Source: Ensifer adhaerens
GTDB lineage: Bacteria; Pseudomonadota; Alphaproteobacteria; Rhizobiales; Rhizobiaceae
Direction: 5' to 3'
Length of the DNA: 64,000 nucleotides
Assembly: GCF_002007205.1 (NCBI RefSeq)
Contig: NZ_LAZS01000006.1
Span: 248,001-312,000, forward strand
Part shown: piece by piece, positions 18,264-26,786 of the stretch
Position numbering within the stretch: the stretch's first letter is position 1
How the letters are laid out: every line of letters begins with the position of its first letter
Translations under genes and position numbers: made by a program
Notes under the pieces: model-generated
What the model saw: the letters and a program-made list of their open reading frames with translations, nothing else
Database searches by the model: none
Told to the model about the DNA's origin: nothing

Positions 18264-20165
18264 TCAGATGATGACGTGCGAGCCGAGTTCAACGACACGG
18301 TTGGTCGGCAGGCGGAAATAATCCGAAGGGTCGATCGCCGCATTGGCAAGCGCGATGAACAATCGGTCCTGCCAGTGCGGCATGCCGCTCTCGGCATCGG
18401 GCACGAGCTTGCGGCGGCCGAGATAGAACGAGGTCGACATGATGTCGAACTTCAGGCCCGACTTGCGGAAGAGGCCGAGCGCCTGCGAGACGTTCTGCGT
18501 TTCCATGAAACCGAAGCGAATTTCGAGCAATGTGAAGCGGTCCGACAGAGGCTGCATGCTTACCCGTTCCGACTTCGGCACCTTCGGCGTATTGGCCGTG
18601 CGGATCGTCAGGATGAAGTTCTGATTGTGCAGCACGTGGTTGTGCTTGATGTTGTGAAGCAGCGCTGCAGGCGTCGATTCCGGATCGCTCGTCAGGAACA
18701 CGGCAGTGCCGGGCACGGCGACCGGCGCGTGCTCGCTCTTGCGCTCGATCGACTTGATGAAGCTTGCGAGCGGAATGTCGATATGGCGCGTCTTGGCGTG
18801 CAGGATCTCGGTGCCGCGCCGCCAGGTCCACATGATGATGATGAAGGTGGCGGCAATCAGCACCGGAACATAACCGCCGTCGTGGACCTTCAGCATGTTG
18901 GCGCCGAGGAAGATGAACTCCAGAGCGAAAAGCGGCACCAGCACGGCGGCCGCCGCCAGCGCCGACCAGTTCCAGCGCATGCGCAGGAACTCGAAGGAAA
19001 GCACTGTCGTCACCACCATCGCGCCGGTCACCGAGATGCCATAGGCGGTGGCAAGCGATTCGGACGAACCGAAGACAAAGACCAGCGCCATGACGCCGAA
19101 CATCAGCAGCGTGTTGACGTTCGGCAGGTAGATCTGGCCCGTATGAGTTTCGGACGTATGGAAGATCGCCATGCGTGGCAGGAAACCGAGATGGATCGCC
19201 TGTCGCGTCAGCGAAAAGGCGCCCGTAATCACGGCCTGGCTGGCAATGATGGTGGCCGCCGTCGCCAGAATGACCACCGGCAGCAGCGCCCATTTCGGGA
19301 ACATCAGGAAGAACGGATCGGACATGGCTTCCGGATTCTGCAATACGAAGGCGCCCTGTCCGAGATAGTTGAGCGTCAGCGCCGGAAAGACGATCAGGAA
19401 CCAGGCCCACTGGATCGGGCGGCGCCCGAAATGGCCAAGGTCGGCGTAGAGCGCTTCAGCGCCCGTCACCGTCAGGAAGACGGCGCCAAGAACGATGATG
19501 CCGACATAGCCTTCGTTCAGCATGAAGCTCACGGCATAGTAGGGATTGAAGGCCTTGAAGATCGACAGATCGTCGGAGATGTGCACGAGGCCGATGCCGC
19601 CCATCACCAGGAACCAGACGAGGGTGATCGGCCCGAAGAAATTCGAGACTGCGGCTGTGCCCTTCGATTGCACGGCGAAGAGCATGAGCAGAATGACGAC
19701 GGCGATCGGCACGACATATTCCGACAGCGCCGGCGTCACCAGCTTCAGGCCCTCGACCGCCGAGAGAACCGACAGGGCGGGCGTGATCATCGCGTCACCG
19801 ATGAAGAGTGCTGCGCCGGCGATGCCCATGAAGAAGAGAATGGACGCGTGGCCGTTGGCAGACTTCATCAACAGCGCGAGCAGCGACAGCGTGCCGCCCT
19901 CCCCCTGGTTGTCGGCGCGCAACAGGAACAGCACGTACTTGATCGTGACGATGATCGTCAGCGTCCAGATCATCAGCGAGATCAGGCCGATGATCTCCGC
20001 GTCGGTCACACCGTCATGGGAAACCGGGCGCAGCGCTTCGCGGAAGGCATAGAGCGGGCTGGTGCCGATATCGCCATAGACGACACCGATCGAGCCAAGC
20101 CCGAGGACCAGCAGGCGGCGCAGATCCTTCGGCTCGTGGGTGGAAGGGGCATGCGATTGGGTCAT
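18264..20165 (-). CDS. kup: KUP-family potassium uptake protein
   Basis: Potassium-proton symporter of the inner membrane. 633 residues, standard length, with about 12 membrane helices in the first 450 and a cytoplasmic C-terminal domain. Family signatures: [20 protein letters not shown] (residues about 23-42), [17 protein letters not shown], and [18 protein letters not shown]. It is 16 bp downstream of corA, so the pair of cation transporters is likely one transcript. Rhizobia usually carry more than one kup; this is one copy. Confidence 0.95.
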   Translation of the reverse strand: MTQSHAPSTHEPKDLRRLLVLGLGSIGVVYGDIGTSPLYAFREALRPVSHDGVTDAEIIGLISLMIWTLTIIVTIKYVLFLLRADNQGEGGTLSLLALLMKSANGHASILFFMGIAGAALFIGDAMITPALSVLSAVEGLKLVTPALSEYVVPIAVVILLMLFAVQSKGTAAVSNFFGPITLVWFLVMGGIGLVHISDDLSIFKAFNPYYAVSFMLNEGYVGIIVLGAVFLTVTGAEALYADLGHFGRRPIQWAWFLIVFPALTLNYLGQGAFVLQNPEAMSDPFFLMFPKWALLPVVILATAATIIASQAVITGAFSLTRQAIHLGFLPRMAIFHTSETHTGQIYLPNVNTLLMFGVMALVFVFGSSESLATAYGISVTGAMVVTTVLSFEFLRMRWNWSALAAAAVLVPLFALEFIFLGANMLKVHDGGYVPVLIAATFIIIMWTWRRGTEILHAKTRHIDIPLASFIKSIERKSEHAPVAVPGTAVFLTSDPESTPAALLHNIKHNHVLHNQNFILTIRTANTPKVPKSERVSMQPLSDRFTLLEIRFGFMETQNVSQALGLFRKSGLKFDIMSTSFYLGRRKLVPDAESGMPHWQDRLFIALANAAIDPSDYFRLPTNRVVELGSHVII

Positions 20166-20181
20166 GCAAACCTACTGGCGG

Positions 20182-21159
20182 TCAAAGCCAGCCTTTCCAG
20201 CGGAAAAAGAAAAAGGGGATCACGGCCGATATCACCATCGCCGCGATCGCCCAGGGATAGCCGAACTGCCATTCCAACTCCGGCATGACCCGAAAGTTCA
20301 TGCCGTAGACCGAGGCGACCAGCGTCGGCGGCAGGAGCACGACCGACGCGATCGAGAAGATCTTGATGATCGCGTTCTGCTCGACGTTGATGAGTCCGAG
20401 CGATGCATCGAGCAGGAAAGTAATGTTGCCGGAAATGAAGCCGGCATGCTCGGACAGCGATTGGATGTCACGCGAGATCGAGCGGCAGAGCTCACGCGTT
20501 TCCTTGTCGTCCTGGACCTGCGGCACCGTGTAGACGAATGTCAGCAGGCGCGAGAGCGAGGCGAGGCTGTCGCGGGTCTTGGCGACCAGACGATGATGCC
20601 CGGCGACGTCGCGCAGGCGCGCTTCGAGAAAATGCGGCGGGCGGCGCCTGCCGGCCGCCTTGTCGCCGAAGACGGCGATCGACAGATCGTCGATCTTCGT
20701 CACGGCCTCTTCGAGGATCTCGGCCGTGCGGTCGGCGATCGTTTCCAGGAGCCGCGTCAGAACAACCGCGCCGTCGCGGCAGTTTCCGGGGAAACGATGC
20801 ATCGACGCCTTGAACAGCACGAAGGAACGAGGTTCGGCATAGCGGATGGTGACGAGCCGGCCGCCCGACAGAATGAAGCCGACATCCGTCAGGCCGGGTA
20901 TCTCCGTGTCCGTACGAAAAACCAGCGACGCCGTCATGAACACGGCGTTCTCCTCGATGTAAAGGCGGCTCGAAGGCTCAATGTCCTTGAGGTCATCGCG
21001 CGTCGGAATGGAGATGCCGAGCAGCTTCTCCATCATCAGGTCTTCCGTCTTGCTCGGCTCGACCAGATCCAGCCAGATGATGTCGGGACGCAGTGTCGCG
21101 GGTGGTTCGGCCGGCGTCAGGACGACGGCCGTGCCATCGGCGCAATAGCCGGTGATCAT
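20182..21159 (-). CDS. corA: CorA-type magnesium transporter
   Basis: Homopentameric Mg2+ (Co2+/Ni2+) channel of the inner membrane. 325 residues: a large N-terminal cytoplasmic domain, then two C-terminal helices with the selectivity motif YGMNFRVMPEL between them (about residue 290) and a basic end (RWKGWL). Start ATG 21159 (MITGYCADG), with GAGGA ahead; the TTG at 21180 is rejected as it overlaps that site. It is followed at once by kup. The upstream gap of nearly 400 bp could hold a leader. Confidence 0.93.
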   Translation of the reverse strand: MITGYCADGTAVVLTPAEPPATLRPDIIWLDLVEPSKTEDLMMEKLLGISIPTRDDLKDIEPSSRLYIEENAVFMTASLVFRTDTEIPGLTDVGFILSGGRLVTIRYAEPRSFVLFKASMHRFPGNCRDGAVVLTRLLETIADRTAEILEEAVTKIDDLSIAVFGDKAAGRRRPPHFLEARLRDVAGHHRLVAKTRDSLASLSRLLTFVYTVPQVQDDKETRELCRSISRDIQSLSEHAGFISGNITFLLDASLGLINVEQNAIIKIFSIASVVLLPPTLVASVYGMNFRVMPELEWQFGYPWAIAAMVISAVIPFFFFRWKGWL

Positions 21160-21554
21160 GCAACCGTCCTCGCCGGGCAAGCGTCAGTGCACCGCGCGTC
21201 TTCCAGCGCGTGATCCAAGGAACCGTGCAGTGTGCCGATCAGCGAAAGCGAAAGGTCGTGCGCCACAAAATACCCACAATAGAGATCCATCGGATCGAAC
21301 GTTCCGCCAGTCAGGACAAAGTCTTCAACTCAGTCATCGCGAGAGGCCAAGATCTCCGGCGAGAGGGCGTCAAGTTGGGCACCTTCGCAATTGCGGCAAG
21401 GCATATGGCGCAACGCAAACGCAAAATCAATGCCCCTTGCAATCCGGCACGCCGGCGTGCGCCGCCACGCTATAGCATGTCTGCTTAAATCAAAACCGAA
21501 TCAAGGGCAAAACGATTCGTGCCCGGCAGCCGGGCAGAACCGCGTCGGCACGAA
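21160..21554. other. intergenic region upstream of corA
   Basis: About 395 bp between mrp and corA, lower in GC than its neighbours. Open frames of 90-107 codons exist on the plus strand but have no ribosome binding site, domain or plausible composition. Room exists for a corA leader RNA, but no Mg2+-sensor structure was recognised. Confidence 0.4.
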
Positions 21555-22718
21555 CTACTCGAAGACGATGGTCGGCGCGGCGCGGCTCTTGTCCTCTCGC
21601 GTGGCAGAGACCTGTTCCCAGACCTTGGTCGCGATATCGCGATAGACACGCGCAATCTCGCCGGCCGGCTCGGAGGCGACCAGCGGCGTTCCTGCATCCG
21701 ACGTCTCACGAATGCCCATCGTCAGCGGCACTTCGCCGAGGAACGGCACACCGATGCGCTCTGCCTCCTTGCGGGCGCCGCCATGGCCGAAGATGTCGTA
21801 GCGTTTCCCCGTGTCGGGCGCGATGAAGTAGCTCATGTTCTCGACGATGCCGAGCACCGGGACTTCCACCTTGCGGAACATGGCGAGCCCCTTGCGCGCA
21901 TCGATCAGCGCCAGGTCCTGCGGCGTCGAGACGATGACGGCACCGGCAAGCGGCACCTGCTGGGCCATCGTGAGCTGGGCGTCGCCGGTGCCCGGCGGCA
22001 TGTCGACGACGAGAACGTCGAGATCGCCCCAGGCGACCTCGCGCAACATCTGCAGAAGCGCCGACTGGATCATCGGTCCGCGCCAGATCATCGCCACTTC
22101 CTCATCGACGAGGAAACCCATGGACATGACCTTGAGGCCGTAATTTTCCATCGGGCGGATGAGCCGGCCCTCGATCTGCTGCGGCCGGCCGGAGATCTTG
22201 AGGAGCCGGGGCATCGACGGACCGTAGATATCGGCGTCGAGCAGGCCGACCTTCAGGCCGTTGGCCTTGAGCGCCAGCGCCAGATTGACCGAGGTGGTCG
22301 ACTTGCCGACACCGCCCTTGCCCGAGGCAACGGCGATAATCGCACCGACGCCAGGGATCCCGGCCTTGGCAGGCGGTCCGCCGGCGGGACGCGGCGCGTG
22401 GGCATGGCCTGCATGGGAGGGTGCCTGCGGCTGCGGGCGCTGCACCGGCGCGCTGCCGGCAGCTGCCTTGCGGTCGGCCGTGAGCGCGACCATTGCCGCC
22501 GTGATCCCGGGAATGTCGCGCACCACGCGCTCGGCTGCAGCCCGCATCGGCTCCAGCTCCTTGGCGCGTTCGGCCGGAACGGTGATCGAGAAATAGGCTT
22601 TGCCGTCGGAGATGAAGACGTCAGAGACGAGCCCGAGGTCGACGATGTTGCCTTCCATGCCTGGACCACGCACTGTGCGCAGCTTTTCAAGCACCACTTC
22701 TTTCGTGACTTCCGGCAT
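21555..22718 (-). CDS. mrp: Mrp/ApbC-type P-loop ATPase (iron-sulfur carrier family)
   Basis: A 387-residue Mrp/NBP35 ATPase: N-terminal FeS_assembly_P (DUF59) domain (GPGMEGNIVDLGLVSDVF), a His/Pro/Ala-rich linker, then the ATPase with deviant Walker A ASGKGGVGKSTTSVNLALAL and DADIYGPSMPRLL. Family members load Fe-S clusters onto apoproteins. The usual CxxC after ENMSYF is absent here (FIAPDTGKRYDIFG), so the family cluster-binding cysteines are missing and classical carrier activity is doubtful. A strong hairpin lies about 70 bp upstream. Confidence 0.9.
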   Translation of the reverse strand: MPEVTKEVVLEKLRTVRGPGMEGNIVDLGLVSDVFISDGKAYFSITVPAERAKELEPMRAAAERVVRDIPGITAAMVALTADRKAAAGSAPVQRPQPQAPSHAGHAHAPRPAGGPPAKAGIPGVGAIIAVASGKGGVGKSTTSVNLALALKANGLKVGLLDADIYGPSMPRLLKISGRPQQIEGRLIRPMENYGLKVMSMGFLVDEEVAMIWRGPMIQSALLQMLREVAWGDLDVLVVDMPPGTGDAQLTMAQQVPLAGAVIVSTPQDLALIDARKGLAMFRKVEVPVLGIVENMSYFIAPDTGKRYDIFGHGGARKEAERIGVPFLGEVPLTMGIRETSDAGTPLVASEPAGEIARVYRDIATKVWEQVSATREDKSRAAPTIVFE

Positions 22719-22787
22719 CGCGCCCTCTCATTCTTTTGTTATCCCTTAGATAGTCGAGGCCGGGCGCTTCGCCAATGCGACATAACG

Positions 22788-22863
22788 GAAAAAGCAAGGG
22801 CCACCGCCCGCCCTTGGTGTCCGTACATCCGGGATCACCTTTCAGGCGGGCAGTGGCCCTTTC
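22788..22863 (-). ncRNA. hairpin RNA: mrp leader/attenuator or small RNA
   Basis: A 17-bp stem pairs 22796-22812 with 22845-22861. On the plus strand it has one C-A mismatch, but on the minus strand that pair becomes G-U, so the RNA pairs along its whole length only if read from the minus strand. A small inner stem (GGTG with CACC, TCC with GGA) sits in the loop, and a U5 tract follows the stem (GCTTTTTCC). It could be an attenuator in the mrp leader, the 3' end of an sRNA, or a late terminator of the luxR transcript. Confidence 0.5.
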
Positions 22864-23192
22864 GGTCGCGACCTTCGTGGGCGCTGTCTTCTTTTTAGTC
22901 CCCTCTGGACATGCCAGTAGAAATGCAGGATGCGTGCCAGATTCAAACCTGACGGAAATAGACAGCAATTTCAAATAGATAAACTCAGACGCCACTCATC
23001 GGCCGGCGATGGCATATGCCCAGTTTCTGAGCAACCGTCTGCAAATCGTCCAAGGATGGAGCAGTTCGCCGGGATGATGGCGACCTCAGTGACAAACATA
23101 TCGGGCTTACCCGAGCTCATCGCTTCTTGCGATCGCACCGGGGCGGCAGGCGGACATGCGGGAATGGACTGCGGCGTAGGGCCGGCTTGGGG
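22864..23192. other. intergenic region between luxR solo 1 and mrp
   Basis: About 330 bp with no gene I can support. A minus-strand frame (22687-22995) and a plus-strand frame (22775-22978) both overlap the hairpin and lack ribosome binding sites. If the hairpin is the 3' end of a small RNA, its promoter should lie here; no convincing -35/-10 pair was found. Confidence 0.4.
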
Positions 23193-23966
23193 CTAGCTGA
23201 TGTAGCCCTTCTTCATCGCCTTCACGACCGCCTGGGTGCGGTTAACGGCGTCGAGCTTCTTGGTCACGTGGTTGAGGTAGTGGTTGACCGTATGTTCGGA
23301 GAGCCCGAGGATGCCGGCGATCTCGGCGCTGGTCTTTCCGGCAGCGGTCCAACTCAAACATTGGATCTCGCGCTCGGAAAGTGCTGCGCCGCTGCTCTTC
23401 CATACGGAACCGATTTCAGCCAGGCGATTGTAGACATGGATCGCAATCATCTGCAGCTCCATGGTCATCGTCATCGGCAGCTCGACCAGCGGGCCCATGA
23501 GGATGACCGCGCCGCGTCCGCCCTCGGCGTCATGAACCGGGAAGTAGCTTGCCTGGAAGATCCCGTTTTCGCGCAGCATCGCGATGTATTCGGCAGCCGA
23601 TTCCGGCTTGCCGCCCTCGCCTTCCCAGTCCGCGAGCGTGACCTGAAACGGTGTCGTCGTTTCGCGCAGGCGGCGCACGCCGGTGCTGAAGCGCAGCATC
23701 GACAGGCTGTCGTACTTGTTCAGCAGCTCGGCCGGCATGTTGGAAATGACGGTGCTCGCAGCGAGGCGCTCCACGTCGATCGAGGGGATCGAGCAGATCA
23801 GAAACGTCTTGAAGCCAAAGACCTGCGTGATCCGCCGCATATAGCGGATGATATCGAACTGGGTCTCTAGCTTTGCGATCTCGGACGCGAAATCGCCGCC
23901 CCGGGGCAGATCTGCGTCAGTCATCCCGGTCGTCATCGTATCCTGCATTCGCGCGTTCCATGGCAT
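23193..23966 (-). CDS. LuxR-family solo transcriptional regulator (1)
   Basis: N-terminal autoinducer-binding-like domain (about residues 30-180) and C-terminal LuxR helix-turn-helix (LSEREIQCLSWTAAGKTSAE, then LGLSEHTVNHYLNHVTKKL). 257 residues. The canonical ligand pocket of AHL receptors is altered: around KYDSLSMLRFSTGVRRLRET there is no DPV motif with the invariant Asp and no Trp. No AHL synthase gene lies nearby, so it is a solo that may bind another ligand or none. Start could be 23966, 23948 (MQDT) or 23936 (MTTG). It lies 144 bp after a paralogue. Confidence 0.88.
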   Translation of the reverse strand: MPWNARMQDTMTTGMTDADLPRGGDFASEIAKLETQFDIIRYMRRITQVFGFKTFLICSIPSIDVERLAASTVISNMPAELLNKYDSLSMLRFSTGVRRLRETTTPFQVTLADWEGEGGKPESAAEYIAMLRENGIFQASYFPVHDAEGGRGAVILMGPLVELPMTMTMELQMIAIHVYNRLAEIGSVWKSSGAALSEREIQCLSWTAAGKTSAEIAGILGLSEHTVNHYLNHVTKKLDAVNRTQAVVKAMKKGYIS

Positions 23967-24109
23967 TCATCACGTATCAAATAGACCGAGCCGCCTGCCA
24001 ATGCCAACAGATGATCGAAATTCCCTGCCGCCTCGACCCAAAAGTCTGTGTATTTCCCCTCTTTACGGCCGATGTGGCCATCAGCCTCGCGCACAACGCG
24101 TGCCGGCGA

Positions 24110-24850
24110 TCAATTGATCAACCCGGCGCGCATGGCTTTTGCAACGGTCTGAACGCGATTGACCGAATCCAGCTTGCGCGTTGCCCGGTTGAGGTAGTGG
24201 TTGACCGTGTACTCGGACAGCGCCAGAATTTTTGCCATTTCACTGGTTGTCTTGCCGGCCGCCGCCCAGCGCAGGCACTCGACCTCGCGGCGTGAAAGGC
24301 TTCCCGCGCCGCGCTTGTCGCGGTCACGGACTTCCATGTACTTGCTGTAGAGCAGGCCGGCCCAAAGGTTGAGCTCCTGAAGTTCGTCACTGGAAACTAC
24401 GGGGCGGTCGCCGCCAAAGGCGATCGCGGCGCGATGACCACCCGCATCGTGAACCGGCAGATAGAGGCCGCGCGGCATATTCGCCTGCTCGAAGACACAG
24501 ATCGCCGCATCGCCCTTGCCGTCGGACCGGCGGCGCGCGAGCTGGTGCGCATCGTAGGTAAAGGGGATGGTGCTGCGCCGCAGTCGCTGGATCACCGGGC
24601 TGCCGTTGATCAGGCCGGCGCTGTCATAGCCCTTGAGAAAGGCGGCCGGGTAGTTCGTCATCAGCGCGTTGACCGACAGGCTGTTGCTGTCGGTTTCCGG
24701 AATGGCAAGCACCAGGAAACCGCGAAAGCCATAGGCATCCGCGACCTGGGCGATCACGCGCCGGAGGTCCTCTTCGCAACAGATAGGCCCACGGATGGTT
24801 CGCCCATCCGGAAGCGCCAACGCCGACAAATTCGCGCTGAAATCGATCAT
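24110..24850 (-). CDS. LuxR-family solo transcriptional regulator (2)
   Basis: Paralogue of the regulator just downstream: 246 residues, autoinducer-binding-like N-terminus and LuxR HTH (LSRREVECLRWAAAGKTTSE, LALSEYTVNHYLNRATRKL). Its NYPAAFLKGYDSAGLINGSP segment aligns with the AHL-receptor core NYP-W-Y-GLI-DPV, but Trp is replaced by Phe and the ligand-contacting Asp by Ser. It is therefore a non-canonical solo. The two HTHs are very alike, suggesting tandem duplication with divergence in the sensor half. Confidence 0.88.
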   Translation of the reverse strand: MIDFSANLSALALPDGRTIRGPICCEEDLRRVIAQVADAYGFRGFLVLAIPETDSNSLSVNALMTNYPAAFLKGYDSAGLINGSPVIQRLRRSTIPFTYDAHQLARRRSDGKGDAAICVFEQANMPRGLYLPVHDAGGHRAAIAFGGDRPVVSSDELQELNLWAGLLYSKYMEVRDRDKRGAGSLSRREVECLRWAAAGKTTSEMAKILALSEYTVNHYLNRATRKLDSVNRVQTVAKAMRAGLIN

Positions 24851-25044
24851 CTTCCGCCCTTCTTCACATCCGGTTCCATGCGGGAACCGGCCGCTGACGC
24901 CGCATGAAGATCACGTCAAAAATTTATACCAATACCAAAACGAACCAGACTAAGACCATCCACGAACCTGAGTCTGATATATTAAAGCTATCGAGCGAGA
25001 CGCGCCACGTCCAGTCGATGTTTCTAATTTACCGTAAAGTGAAT

Positions 25045-25863
25045 TCAAGGTCCACCGCGGCCGGGCCCGAGACGGATCGCCGCGTCCTCGCCAACCGCCT
25101 GGGCGGCCGCCCGAACGGCCGCCGCCCAGGCCGACAATTGCTCCATCGTCACCCGATAGGCGGGCCCGGTCACCGACAGGCCGGCCGCCAGTTCGCTGCC
25201 GGGAATGAGGATAGGTGCTGCAACGCAGCGGATCTCGGCTTCGTGTTCCTCGCGGTCGAAGGCATGCCCGTCGCGCCGGATGTCTTCGATCTCCGCCAGC
25301 AAGGTGGCCGCCGAACGATGGGTGTGCGGGGTGAAGACGTGAAACTCGGTTCGAGCCAGAATACGCTCCAGCTCCGCCGGCCCCAGCAGCGATAGCGCCG
25401 CCTTGCCGATGCCGGTGCAATAGGCCGGCGACGCCTTGCCGATCTGCGAGCTCATGCGCACCGTCTGGCGGCTCTCGACCTTGTCGACATAGACGATCTC
25501 GGTTTCGCGCAGGATGCCGAGATGCACGGTCTCGCCCGTGAGCTCGTGCAGGCGCCTGAGATGGGGCTCGGCAATGTCGCGAAACCGGTTGGCAGACCAG
25601 GAACGATAGGCCAGCGTCAGCAGCCGCAGACCGGGCTCGTAGGAAAGATCGCGGCGCTGCACGAGCAGACCTTCCTCTACGAGATGGCTCAGCAACCGGT
25701 GCAGCGTTCCACGCGGCTGACCGGACCGGGCGAGTATGTCGGTAAAACGCTGCGGCCCATCGGCGGTAACAACCGCCTCCAGCACCGCCATCGCCTTGCC
25801 GAGCGTGCCTGTTCCGGCTTCCGCACGCATCTCATCCACTCCGCCTGCCACTTCACTGGTCAT
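25045..25863 (-). CDS. IclR-family transcriptional regulator of the galactonate operon
   Basis: 272-residue IclR regulator: winged helix N-terminus (TGTLGKAMAVLEAVVTADGP, then RGTLHRLLSHLVEEGLL) and a C-terminal effector domain (TGETVHLGILRETEIVYVDK, PAYCTGIGKAALSLL, EIRCVAAPILIPG). It is divergent from the dehydrogenase-dgoK-dgoA-lactonase-dehydratase operon and is its likely repressor; the effector would be a pathway intermediate such as KDGal or galactonate (inferred). Start ATG 25863 (MTSEVAGG); the longer frame reaches over the operator region and is discounted. Confidence 0.88.
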   Translation of the reverse strand: MTSEVAGGVDEMRAEAGTGTLGKAMAVLEAVVTADGPQRFTDILARSGQPRGTLHRLLSHLVEEGLLVQRRDLSYEPGLRLLTLAYRSWSANRFRDIAEPHLRRLHELTGETVHLGILRETEIVYVDKVESRQTVRMSSQIGKASPAYCTGIGKAALSLLGPAELERILARTEFHVFTPHTHRSAATLLAEIEDIRRDGHAFDREEHEAEIRCVAAPILIPGSELAAGLSVTGPAYRVTMEQLSAWAAAVRAAAQAVGEDAAIRLGPGRGGP

Positions 25864-25911
25864 CGTCGCTCGCTTGTTTTCGACAGCTGTCACGCGATCG
25901 GACGCGCGACC

Positions 25912-25941
25912 TTGACAAGGTAGACGCTTCGACGCGATAAT
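25912..25941 (+). promoter_or_regulatory. sigma70-type promoter of the galactonate operon
   Basis: TTGACA (25912-25917), an 18-bp spacer, then GATAAT (25936-25941): the best -35/-10 pair in the window. It points toward the SDR gene whose ATG is at 26016, giving a leader of about 68 bases. Confidence 0.7.
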
Positions 25942-25976
25942 TCCATATAGTAAAATACAGTTCCAAATAATGGAAT
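25940..25976. promoter_or_regulatory. operator with TTCCA/TGGAA half-sites
   Basis: ATTCCAT (25940-25946) and ATGGAAT (25970-25976) form an inverted repeat, and a further TTCCA at 25961 makes a tight TTCCA-N5-TGGAA palindrome (25961-25975). The two TTCCA copies are exactly 20 bp apart, two helical turns. The array overlaps the -10 and start point, as expected for a repressor. The adjacent IclR protein is the obvious candidate. Confidence 0.55.
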
Positions 25977-26015
25977 ACGTTATCTGCCACGCGGCCTGAC
26001 GGGGAATGCAGCGAT

Positions 26016-26786
26016 ATGCCGGTGCCCAAGGCACAGTTTCATGATCTCAGGGACCGCTCGGTGCTGATAACGGGCGGCGGTTCCGGCATTGGCGCAACGC
26101 TTGTCGAGGCTTTCGCCCACCAGGGCGCACGGGTGGCTTTCGTCGACATCGACGAGCGAGCAGGACACGACCTCGTCGAGAGGCTGGCCGCCAAGGCAGG
26201 TGCTGCACCGCTCTTTATCCCGGCCGATTTGCGCGACATCGAGACGGTAAGAAAAGCCGCACAGACGGCGGCGACCGCGCTCGGCGGGCTCCACGTGCTC
26301 GTCAACAACGCGGCGCGCGACGATCGCCAGCCGCTCGAAAGCGTCACCGAAGAGAGTTGGGACGAGAGCCAGGCGGTCAACCTCAGGCATTTCTTCTTCA
26401 TGAGTCAGGCGGTCGCGCCGCATTTGCGGCAGGCGGGCGGCGGGTCGATCATCAATTTCTCGTCGATCGCCTATCTGCTCAACATGGCCGAAATCCCGGC
26501 CTATGCGACGGCGAAGGCCGGGATCGTCGGCCTGACCAAATCGCTCGCCGGAAAGCTCGGCCCCGACAACATCCGCGTCAATGCGATCCTGCCCGGCATG
26601 ATCGTCACCGAACGGCAGAAACGCCTGTGGCTCAGCGACGCGGCAATCGCCGGCATGCAGGAACGGCAATGCCTGAAGCGCAGCCTCACCGCCGACGACC
26701 TCGTCGGCCCTTGCCTATATCTCGCGTCGGCGTGCTCGTCGGGCATGACGGCGCAAACAATGATCATCGATGGAGGCGCACTGTGA
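26016..26786 (+). CDS. SDR-family oxidoreductase (probable sugar/galactose dehydrogenase)
   Basis: A 256-residue classical short-chain dehydrogenase: cofactor motif TGGGSGIG (about residues 19-26), NNAA, active-site Ser in FSSIAYLLN and the YATAK Tyr-Lys pair (about residues 159-163). It heads an operon whose other genes process galactonate, so NAD(P)-dependent oxidation of D-galactose (or a related aldose) to the lactone is the likely reaction; this is inferred from context. The stop overlaps the dgoK start by one base (TGATG). Confidence 0.88.
   Translation: MPVPKAQFHDLRDRSVLITGGGSGIGATLVEAFAHQGARVAFVDIDERAGHDLVERLAAKAGAAPLFIPADLRDIETVRKAAQTAATALGGLHVLVNNAARDDRQPLESVTEESWDESQAVNLRHFFFMSQAVAPHLRQAGGGSIINFSSIAYLLNMAEIPAYATAKAGIVGLTKSLAGKLGPDNIRVNAILPGMIVTERQKRLWLSDAAIAGMQERQCLKRSLTADDLVGPCLYLASACSSGMTAQTMIIDGGAL

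Noticed and set aside
21210..21488. 92-codon plus-strand ORF upstream of corA
   Set aside because: Arg/Lys-rich with no start signal and another frame equally long; probably not coding.
22775..22978. 67-codon plus-strand ORF with a hydrophobic stretch near mrp
   Set aside because: It overlaps the structured RNA, has no ribosome binding site and shows no family likeness.
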